The notes beneath the pieces were generated by a model. It did no database searches, was not told the DNA's origin, and was given only the letters and a program-made list of their open reading frames with translations. Both the position numbers and the translations under genes were made by a program. Below, piece by piece: positions 1-4,730 of a stretch of 5,507 nt of DNA (positions are counted from its first letter, which is position 1; every line of letters begins with the position of its first letter). This stretch comes from Spirochaetales bacterium (GTDB lineage: Bacteria; Spirochaetota; Spirochaetia; SZUA-6; DRHE01), in contig JAFGQJ010000132.1 in assembly GCA_016935715.1 (NCBI GenBank), forward strand, positions 1 to 5,507, in the 5' to 3' direction.

Positions 1-1
1 G

Positions 2-37
2 CAGACCGAAGCACGGCGAGGGGAGGTTCGATTGTGA
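2..37 (+). CDS. C-terminal tail of an upstream gene (partial)
   Basis: An open frame enters from the left edge and reads QTEARRGEVRL before a TGA stop at 35-37. That stop overlaps the GTG start of the next gene in a GTGA tetranucleotide, a layout typical of translationally coupled genes in one operon. Only 11 residues are visible, so the product cannot be named. Support comes only from the overlap geometry and the open frame; the stretch could also be untranslated leader. Confidence 0.45.
   Translation, partial: QTEARRGEVRL
18..26 (+). promoter_or_regulatory. Ribosome binding site for the aminotransferase
   Basis: The purine run GAGGGGAGG lies 7 bases before the GTG at 34. It supports GTG as the true start, since no in-frame ATG fits better and the HisC-like conserved N-terminal NExPY motif begins only 9 residues in. 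Confidence 0.7.
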
Positions 38-1053
38 GCGAATGCGTCAAGCTCGATCTCAACGAGATGCCTTACTGCCCTCCTGAGAATGTCGTCAAAG
101 CCGCTCAGCGGGGCCTGTCGAGCCTGAACCGCTACGCCGACCCGCAATCCCTGGAGCGGCTCGCGCTTCTTCTGGGCGAGTACGCCGGGGTCGATAGCGA
201 ACGGATCGTGATCGGTCCCGGCTCGGACCTGCTGCTTCGGGAGATCGTACTGTGCTTCGGGAGCCGCAGAAAAGTGGTGATGGTCAGCCCGACCTTCCCG
301 CCCACGGTGCAGGTGGCCAGAAGCTTCGCCCGCAAGCTGGTCAGTCTCCGCCTTGACCGCCCGGCCTTCACGCTGGCTCCCGAGCCATTGCTGCAGGAGC
401 TGAGCGAGCCGAGCCTGGTGATCATCGACAATCCCAACAATCCAACCGGAAAGCTGATCCTTGACAGGGACCTCGTGGAGGAGATTCTGGATATTCCCGA
501 TACGCTGCTGGTCGTCGATGAGGCTTATTTCGAGTTTTCCGGTCTGACCTTCGCCGACAAGATCAACGACCACGACAATCTGGCTCTCGGCCGCACCATG
601 GACAAAGCCTTTGGTCTGGCCGGAGCCCGGATCGGCTACCTGATCGCCGGTCGGAGATTTCTCAGCGCCTTCTCATCCGCCTTCTCCTTTCTGCCGCAGT
701 CGAGCATGGAGGCCGCGATCGAGGCTTTACGGCATCAGGACTACATGTGGAAAAACGTTCAGCTCATCGTGCACGAACGGGAGAGACTCTCGCGGGAGCT
801 GGAGATGCAGAGAGCAACCGTTGTCCCGAGCAGTACCAACTTTCTTCTCCTCAGGTCCACGATACCTTCACCGGCGGATGAGCTGCGGGAGCGGTTCGTG
901 CTGGTAATGGATGTTTCCAACCAGCTCGGTCCCAGATTCATACGGGTAAACCTGGGAACGCCCGAGGAAAACGATGCGTTCCTGAGAACGTACAGATCGA
1001 TACGGAACGAACACGATGAACAGGAGCTCTTTCACGAGCATCGCTTCGGGTGA
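34..1053 (+). CDS. HisC-like PLP-dependent aminotransferase
   Basis: Class I/II PLP-dependent aminotransferase (fold type I), closest in pattern to histidinol-phosphate aminotransferase (HisC) and the related CobD family; cytosolic. In 339 residues, usual for these families, it shows N-terminal NEMPY (10-14), RYADP (33-37), GPGSD (61-65) for the PLP phosphate, NPNNPTG (133-139), DEAY (162-165) that contacts the PLP ring, and TMDKAFGLAG with the Schiff-base lysine at 191, followed by Arg199. A C-terminal FIRVNLGTPEEN carries Arg304, expected to bind substrate carboxylate or phosphate. The residue before the lysine is Asp190 where HisC normally has Ser, which is odd because that position helps hold the cofactor phosphate. 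The start is GTG, overlapping an upstream stop. The next gene is a B6-vitamer kinase, fitting PLP dependence. The substrate is unknown: histidinol phosphate, threonine phosphate or another amino acid are possible. No other his gene is in view, so the hisC symbol is not assigned. Confidence 0.85.
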   Translation: MSECVKLDLNEMPYCPPENVVKAAQRGLSSLNRYADPQSLERLALLLGEYAGVDSERIVIGPGSDLLLREIVLCFGSRRKVVMVSPTFPPTVQVARSFARKLVSLRLDRPAFTLAPEPLLQELSEPSLVIIDNPNNPTGKLILDRDLVEEILDIPDTLLVVDEAYFEFSGLTFADKINDHDNLALGRTMDKAFGLAGARIGYLIAGRRFLSAFSSAFSFLPQSSMEAAIEALRHQDYMWKNVQLIVHERERLSRELEMQRATVVPSSTNFLLLRSTIPSPADELRERFVLVMDVSNQLGPRFIRVNLGTPEENDAFLRTYRSIRNEHDEQELFHEHRFG

Positions 1054-1098
1054 TCCGTCTGACGATGCGGATACGTTTCTCGAAAGGAAAGTGCCGGC

Positions 1099-1977
1099 AT
1101 GAAATCACCTGTGCCGCGAGCTGCGGCCATTCATGACCTGTCCGGTTTCGGACGAGCTTCCCTGACCGTGATCATCCCGATCCTGTCGACCATGGGAATC
1201 CAGGTCTGCCCCCTGCCGACGGCGGTGCTGTCGACCCATACCGGCGGATTCGAAGATTACCGGCTCCTGGACCTGAGCTCCCACATGCGCAGCATGATAG
1301 ACCATTGGCGCAAACTGGAGCTCGGCTTCGATGCACTGTACAGCGGTTTTCTCGGCTCCTCGGAGCAGATCGAGATCGTGTCGGAGCTGATCGCGGAGTT
1401 CGCACGGGAGCAACAGCTGGTGCTGGTTGATCCGGTCATGGGGGACGAGGGCAAACCGTACGGTCCCATGCGTGCCGAGCTGATCCGCGGCATGCGTCGG
1501 CTCGTCCGCAAGGCAATGGTGATCACGCCCAACTTTACCGAGGCCTGCTTTCTCCTGGATCGGGAGTATAGCAGCCGTATCGAAGTGGCAGAGTTGAAGG
1601 ATTGGCTGATCCGTTTGTCCGATCTCGGTCCATCCATTGTCATTGCAACCAGCGTCCCCGTGAACCCGGGCGAGCGGACCTCCGCTGTGATCGCCTACAA
1701 CCGTGAGGACGAGCGCTTTTGGAAGGTGGATTGCACGTACATCCCCGCCTACTATCCGGGAACCGGGGATGCCTTTGCAAGCGTGGTCCTGGGGAGCCTG
1801 CTCCAGGGAGACAGCCTGCCGATCGCCCTGGACCGAGCCGTTCAGTTCGTGAGCCTGGCGATCAAGGCGAGCTTCGGGTACGACCTGCCCCGTCGCGAAG
1901 GGGTATTGCTGGAGAGGGTTCTCAGCAATTTGAAAGCCCCCCTCACATCCGTAACCTACGAGCTCGTGGATTGGTAG
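1099..1977 (+). CDS. Pyridoxal/pyridoxamine kinase (PfkB/ribokinase superfamily)
   Basis: ATP-dependent kinase predicted to phosphorylate pyridoxal, pyridoxamine or pyridoxine at the 5' hydroxyl, feeding PLP salvage in the cytosol. The 292 residues match the family length. Visible motifs are IHDLSGFGR (11-19), CPLPTAVLSTHTGG (37-50) in the vitamer pocket, YSGFLGS (81-87), DPVMGDEG (111-118), TPNFTEA (143-149), ATSV (183-186) and YPGTGDAFASV (219-229), which holds the anion hole and the catalytic base Asp224. The overall wording is that of the group annotated as pyridoxamine kinase in clostridia and relatives, rather than enteric PdxK. The ATG at 1099 has an AAAGGA-type site about 10 bases upstream. 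It lies 45 bases after the PLP-dependent aminotransferase and 4 bases before the KaiC-like gene, so co-transcription is likely. A ThiD-type hydroxymethylpyrimidine kinase is the main alternative, but the CPLPTAVLSTHTGG wording favours the pyridoxal-kinase branch. Confidence 0.9.
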   Translation: MKSPVPRAAAIHDLSGFGRASLTVIIPILSTMGIQVCPLPTAVLSTHTGGFEDYRLLDLSSHMRSMIDHWRKLELGFDALYSGFLGSSEQIEIVSELIAEFAREQQLVLVDPVMGDEGKPYGPMRAELIRGMRRLVRKAMVITPNFTEACFLLDREYSSRIEVAELKDWLIRLSDLGPSIVIATSVPVNPGERTSAVIAYNREDERFWKVDCTYIPAYYPGTGDAFASVVLGSLLQGDSLPIALDRAVQFVSLAIKASFGYDLPRREGVLLERVLSNLKAPLTSVTYELVDW

Positions 1978-1981
1978 CGGG

Positions 1982-2833
1982 ATGGGCATGGAACGAAAAG
2001 AGCGATCGAGCCTGGAGACCGGCGGAGGCCGGAAACCGGAGCTGCCCGGTGCAGAGCAGGGTGTACGTTCGACCAACTTCGTAACCGGTCTCGGCTGGTT
2101 CGACGCGATCGTGCCTTCCGGATTACCCGTTCCCGCTTCCATCATTATCTCCGGCCCCAGCGGAACGGGGAAACCCTTCGTCGGCCTGGCCGTGGCCGGC
2201 TCCTGGCTCGAGCAGGGGGGAAGGGTGATCTTTATTCCCATCCACGCCGCCTATCCGTCTCTTTTTACCGGCGGACTGAAGTCGATGCACGGCCTTTCGC
2301 TGCAGGAGCATCCGGCATCCCACTTTTTCATTCTCTTCGACGCGGAGCTGGATCCGGGGCAGGACAATGTGAAAGTGGCGGGCAGCAACGCGATTCGCTG
2401 CAACCTGTTGAATCCGAAGGTTTGGCGGGAAGCTTTGTCCATAGCCTCGGCTTCGATGGAAGGGGATGGACCGATCCTGGTCTTCGCTTCAGCTCTGAAC
2501 GTGCTGTTCATGTCCCCGAGCTACGGGGAGCAGTTCTTTCTCATGCTCCTCGATACGATCCGGGATACGGGAGGTTGGACCTATCTGCTTGCCATCAGCT
2601 CGAGCATTCTACGGAAAAAGGGCATCATCCTGGAACAGGCGGCGGATCACCTGTTTCTGATGCAGCGGGTTGACCGGGAAAAGCAGCTGCGTCTCAGAGC
2701 CGCCCGGGTGAGGGGCGCCTCTTTCAGCGTCGATCCGGTTCCGGTTCCTTTCGAGCCGGAATTGATCAGGCAGCTGAAGGGCGAGGCGGTAGCCTCCCGC
2801 CGCATCTTGATCCCGGCGGTGGGCAAACTGTGA
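1982..2833 (+). CDS. KaiC/RecA-like P-loop protein with degenerate catalytic motifs
   Basis: Single-domain RecA-fold protein of the KaiC/GvpD type, 283 residues with about 30 low-complexity residues at the N-terminus. The KaiC-style opening TGLGWFDAIVPSGLPVPASI (35-54) leads into the P-loop GPSGTGKP (58-65), then GRVIFIPIHAAYPSL (80-94), the Walker B strand GPILVFASALNVLF (163-176), ADHLFLMQRV (221-230) and a closing RVRGASFSV (242-250) like the KaiC 'K.RG' strand. Three active-site elements look lost: Pro65 replaces the Mg-binding Ser/Thr of Walker A, His88-Ala89 stand where KaiC has its Glu pair, and Ser170 falls at the Walker B Asp. Lys64 is kept. It may bind a nucleotide but is unlikely to hydrolyse ATP normally. 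The start follows the kinase stop by 4 bases with only a weak GCGGG upstream, which suggests reinitiation; ATG at 1988 is an alternative start. No kaiA, kaiB or gas-vesicle gene is nearby, and its role is unknown. Confidence 0.75.
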   Translation: MGMERKERSSLETGGGRKPELPGAEQGVRSTNFVTGLGWFDAIVPSGLPVPASIIISGPSGTGKPFVGLAVAGSWLEQGGRVIFIPIHAAYPSLFTGGLKSMHGLSLQEHPASHFFILFDAELDPGQDNVKVAGSNAIRCNLLNPKVWREALSIASASMEGDGPILVFASALNVLFMSPSYGEQFFLMLLDTIRDTGGWTYLLAISSSILRKKGIILEQAADHLFLMQRVDREKQLRLRAARVRGASFSVDPVPVPFEPELIRQLKGEAVASRRILIPAVGKL

Positions 2834-2956
2834 GAGAGGTTGAAGCGTTCCTCTTGGAGGAGATCCAATTCCGGCACTCCCTCTTCAGAGCAACAGGTTC
2901 ACCGCTCCACGAATCATGGCATGCTGATTGCAAATCCTTTGTCCGGGAGAGAGGCG
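2834..2956. other. 123-base gap between the KaiC-like and DUF89 genes
   Basis: This is the longest gap in the plus-strand cluster. It holds a 15-base inverted repeat (TTGGA at 2854-2858, TCCAA at 2864-2868) without a T-run, and the DUF89 ribosome binding site near its end. I see no -35/-10 pair with good spacing and no intrinsic terminator. The frame from the GTG at 2830, overlapping the KaiC-like stop, stays open to 3033 but its product resembles nothing I know. Confidence 0.5.
2945..2954 (+). promoter_or_regulatory. Ribosome binding site that sets the DUF89 start
   Basis: The purine run GGGAGAGAGG lies just before the ATG at 2957, with GGGAG about 7 bases away. Together with the family-typical N-terminus MRTYLDCYPC it fixes the start at 2957 rather than at the in-frame ATG at 2840. 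Confidence 0.7.
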
Positions 2957-3832
2957 ATGCGTACCTATTTGGATTGCTATCCCTGCTTCCTGCGCCAGGC
3001 ACTGGAAGCGGCGCGGCAGCTGGGGGCCGATGAGCGGAAGCAGAAAATCGTACTGGAGCGCGTGCTGGAGCTGCTCAGGGGCATCGAGCTCTCCTCTACG
3101 CCGCCGCAGATAGGCGACCGCGTCCACCGGCTGGTGAGAGAGGAGTTGGGCTCCAGCGATCCCTACCGGGCCTTCAAAGAAAGCGCTACCCGGGAGGCTC
3201 TGGCCCTGCTGCCCCGCCTGAGGAATGCCGTCCGGGAATCTGCGGATCCGCTGGACACGGCGGTACGGTTGAGCATAGCGGGTAACATCATCGATGCAGG
3301 CATACGCGGCAGCTATGAGCTGTGGCCGACCGTGGAGCGGGTGCTGTCCCAGCCCTTTGCGGTGGAAGATCTCGATGCCCTGCGGGAGCGCCTTGCCCGC
3401 GTGCCCCTCCTGCTCTACCTGGCCGACAATGCCGGGGAGACGGTTTTCGACCGTGTTCTGATAACAGCCCTGGGCGTGCCTGTCGTATACGCGGTGAAGG
3501 GCGCTCCGATCCTGAACGATGCGACGCTGGAAGATGCGCGCATGGCCGGAGTCGATCGTGAGGCTCAGTTGCTCAGCACCGGCTCAGATGCACCCGGCAC
3601 CATCCTGGGGCGCTGCTCCGAGCGCTTTCGGCAGGAGTTCGCGGACGCGCAGCTCGTCATCGCAAAGGGGCAGGGGAACTACGAAACCCTCAGTACACAG
3701 GGCTCCAAAGTGTTTTTCCTTCTCCAGGCAAAATGCCCGGTGATCGCCCGGGATCTGGGCGTCCCCGTGGGCAGCATCGTGCTGCGACAGGGCGGAGGCA
3801 GCGATGGCTCGGTTGCAGATCGATCTCGCTAG
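2957..3832 (+). CDS. DUF89/ARMT1-like metal-dependent phosphatase
   Basis: Member of the DUF89 (damage-control phosphatase, ARMT1-like) family: metal-dependent enzymes that in studied cases hydrolyse phosphate esters such as sugar phosphates, probably removing damaged or surplus metabolites. The 291 residues match the small prokaryotic branch. The N-terminus has CYPC (7-10), the paired cysteines of this branch; a helical part follows with PPQIGDRVHRLVRE (49-62), DPY (68-70) and AGNIIDAG (108-115). The catalytic part has YLADNAGETVFDR (154-166), where Asp157/Asn158 should bind the metal, then KGAPILNDAT (181-190), KGQGNYETLS (237-246) with the phosphate-binding Lys237, and FFLLQAKCPVIA (253-264). 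All core residues look intact, so an active enzyme is expected. An open frame extends upstream to 2840, but that part is low in conservation and lacks a start signal. The TAG stop overlaps the stop of the convergent CGGC gene. The substrate is unknown; nearby PLP genes make a phosphorylated vitamer or amino-sugar intermediate a guess only. Confidence 0.88.
   Translation: MRTYLDCYPCFLRQALEAARQLGADERKQKIVLERVLELLRGIELSSTPPQIGDRVHRLVREELGSSDPYRAFKESATREALALLPRLRNAVRESADPLDTAVRLSIAGNIIDAGIRGSYELWPTVERVLSQPFAVEDLDALRERLARVPLLLYLADNAGETVFDRVLITALGVPVVYAVKGAPILNDATLEDARMAGVDREAQLLSTGSDAPGTILGRCSERFRQEFADAQLVIAKGQGNYETLSTQGSKVFFLLQAKCPVIARDLGVPVGSIVLRQGGGSDGSVADRSR
3829..3832. other. Shared CTAG: overlapping convergent stop codons
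   Basis: The palindrome CTAG contains TAG on both strands: bases 3830-3832 end the DUF89 gene and the complement of 3829-3831 ends the CGGC gene. The two coding regions therefore overlap tail to tail by 4 bases and leave no room for an intergenic terminator. Confidence 0.85.
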
Positions 3833-4275
3833 TCGTACGACACTCGAGTGCTCTGGTCGGACATGGTTGGCTCGATTATCTGTTTCCAGAGCGGGTCATC
3901 CCAGGTCCCCAACCGCCCGTGCATGTCCAGGTACTTCTGCGGTATCGGGTGGGTTCCGTAGACGACCTCCAGGCCGTATTTCTCCGTTATGAAGTCTCGA
4001 AAATAGGTGATATAGGGGCATGGCGGGTAGCCCACGATCAATCCGGTGGCGAGATGGATCACCTGCGCTCCGTTGCTCCTCATTTCTTCGACGGCATATT
4101 CCACATTGCCCCCGGGACAACCGTCGCAGGTGGTGTAGCCGACTACCTCCACCTCGGTATCTTTGTACCCCGCGAATGCTCCCTCCCGATTGCGCAGGGA
4201 CCTGAAGCACTTTCCGCCCGCGCACCTGCGGTAACGGTCACATATTATGATCCCGATCTTTCTCGTGTCGCTCAT
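3829..4275 (-). CDS. CGGC-domain cysteine-rich protein
   Basis: Small cytosolic protein of the CGGC domain family, named after a conserved cysteine motif and thought, without firm proof, to bind metal or a cofactor. The 148 residues begin KIGIIICDRYRRCAGGKCF (6-24), with Cys12, Cys18 and Cys23, and continue with TTCDGCPGGNVEYAVEEM (48-65), where the signature reads C50-D-G-C53 instead of CGGC. VIHLATGL (72-79) and GYPPCPYI (82-89, Cys86) follow, then a family-like THPIP (108-112). Six cysteines in 148 residues, four of them in two tight pairs, fit a metal or iron-sulfur site. ATG at 4275 is chosen because the upstream part of the frame, to 4470, is an Arg/Ser-rich shadow of the ferritin-like gene and the family N-terminus starts here. 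A weak GGCGGA lies about 12 bases before it. It is 19 bases downstream of the ferritin-like gene, so the two are probably co-transcribed. Biological role unknown. Confidence 0.82.
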   Translation of the reverse strand: MSDTRKIGIIICDRYRRCAGGKCFRSLRNREGAFAGYKDTEVEVVGYTTCDGCPGGNVEYAVEEMRSNGAQVIHLATGLIVGYPPCPYITYFRDFITEKYGLEVVYGTHPIPQKYLDMHGRLGTWDDPLWKQIIEPTMSDQSTRVSYD

Positions 4276-4294
4276 GCTTTGGTTTTTCCGCCCG

Positions 4295-4597
4295 CTACTT
4301 CGACCTGTCGATTTCCTCTTCGACTTCCTCCGCGCCTTCTGCATACAGCTTCGCTTCCTCCGGCGCCAGCTCGTGGAGGAGCCGAAGGAACTCCCCGGCG
4401 TGCACTCGTTCTTCGTCGGCGATGTCCTTGAGGACCTCGATGGCCAGCTTGTTGTCCGTCGATTCGGCAAGCTGCATGTAAAGCTGAATCGCCTCGTACT
4501 CCGCGGCGATCATGAAGCGGATTGCCCGGACCAGTTCCTCTTCCGTAAGTTTCCGTTCGTTAGCCAATCCCGAAAAGGGTGAGCCGAACTCTGGCAT
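4295..4597 (-). CDS. Ferritin-like protein of encapsulin-cargo type
   Basis: Small helical di-iron protein resembling the encapsulated-ferritin (EncFtn) group and, from memory, the ferritin-like domain fused to the Pyrococcus encapsulin shell protein. The likely role is ferroxidase or iron storage, working as a multimer because one chain carries only half a four-helix bundle. The 100 residues have a short N-terminal arm (1-17), helix one from LTEEELVRAIRF into AAEYEAIQLY (Glu33 as iron ligand), helix two with IADEERVHAGEF (59-70), whose E63-x-x-H66 is the typical second ligand set, and an acidic tail LAPEEAKLYAEGAEEVEEEI (77-96). The ATG at 4597 has AAGGAG 7 bases upstream. The C-terminus ends DRSK and shows no clear encapsulin-loading peptide of the LxVGxLx kind. 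No encapsulin shell gene is in the window. First gene of a pair with the CGGC protein. A generic rubrerythrin-like half-domain is the alternative. Confidence 0.82.
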   Translation of the reverse strand: MPEFGSPFSGLANERKLTEEELVRAIRFMIAAEYEAIQLYMQLAESTDNKLAIEVLKDIADEERVHAGEFLRLLHELAPEEAKLYAEGAEEVEEEIDRSK

Positions 4598-4604
4598 GGT
4601 AGCG

Positions 4605-4610
4605 CTCCTT
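4605..4610 (-). promoter_or_regulatory. Ribosome binding site for the ferritin-like gene
   Basis: AAGGAG on the minus strand, 7 bases before the ATG at 4597; a near-consensus Shine-Dalgarno and the best in the window. It suggests strong translation. Confidence 0.8.
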
Positions 4611-4635
4611 CATCACTGGATTTATCCCGTTCAAT

Positions 4636-4654
4636 TGGACTTATACCATGTCCA
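4636..4654. repeat. Inverted repeat TGGAC-N9-GTCCA across the -10 element
   Basis: Perfect 5-base arms at 4636-4640 and 4650-4654 flank 9 bases, and the predicted -10 overlaps the left arm and centre. The position would suit a repressor operator, but the arms are short and the repeat could be chance. It does not match an iron-box (Fur) sequence I would recognise. Confidence 0.3.
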
Positions 4655-4668
4655 GGATCGTACGTAAA
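4640..4668 (-). promoter_or_regulatory. Probable sigma-70-type promoter for the ferritin-CGGC operon
   Basis: Read on the minus strand, TTTACG (4663-4668) matches 4 of 6 bases of the -35 consensus. A 17-base spacer leads to TATAAG (4640-4645), 5 of 6 matches to the -10, preceded by TGG as an extended -10. Transcription would start near 4633, leaving a leader of about 35 bases before the ATG at 4597. It sits in the only sizeable gap on this strand. Inferred from pattern alone. Confidence 0.5.
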
Positions 4669-4730
4669 GAAGGTATGGATCGAATTCCCTTCGAGTCCCT
4701 GCCGGCAATCCTGGTTCTGCGCCGAACAGA

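Larger units (their letters stand above)
4598..4730. other. Intergenic region between metF-like and ferritin-like genes
   Basis: These 133 bases contain the promoter, inverted repeat and ribosome binding site of the ferritin-like gene. Near the metF-like end is a second small inverted repeat, TCGAA-TTCCC-TTCGA at 4680-4694. On the metF-like transcript this would be a weak hairpin without a U-run, so it is not called a terminator. Confidence 0.5.

Noticed and set aside
1105..2241. Long antisense open frame of 378 codons across the kinase and KaiC-like genes
   Set aside because: Its product is rich in Gln, His, Pro and Arg with no known motif, and the opposite strand encodes clearly conserved proteins. 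It is a by-product of high-G+C codon use.
1982..2833. Circadian clock KaiC
   Set aside because: It has one RecA domain rather than two, lacks catalytic residues, and has no kaiA or kaiB beside it; only the superfamily can be stated.
2840..2956. In-frame N-terminal extension of the DUF89 gene from the ATG at 2840
   Set aside because: The extra 39 residues are Ser/Arg-rich and unlike the family, whose N-terminus is MRTYLDCYPC; the ribosome binding site lies before 2957.
2830..3033. 67-codon frame starting at a GTG that overlaps the KaiC-like stop
   Set aside because: The GTGA overlap looks like coupling, but the second third runs out of frame through the conserved DUF89 N-terminus, ends in a Gly/Ala run and resembles nothing known. 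The DUF89 start at 2957 has its own ribosome binding site.
3745..3761. CGCCC-N7-GGGCG hairpin near the DUF89 3' end as a terminator
   Set aside because: It lies within conserved coding sequence and has no following T-run on either strand.
3733..4431. Plus-strand open frame of 232 codons over the CGGC and ferritin-like genes
   Set aside because: It starts inside the DUF89 gene, runs antisense to two recognisable genes and has Arg/Pro-rich composition without motifs.
4276..4470. 65-residue N-terminal extension of the CGGC gene
   Set aside because: It is an Arg/Ser/Lys-rich shadow of the ferritin-like gene in another frame; the family start is the Met at 4275.
4680..4694. TCGAA-N5-TTCGA hairpin downstream of the metF-like gene as a terminator
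   Set aside because: The stem has 5 pairs with only two G-C pairs and there is no U-run after it, so intrinsic termination is not supported.
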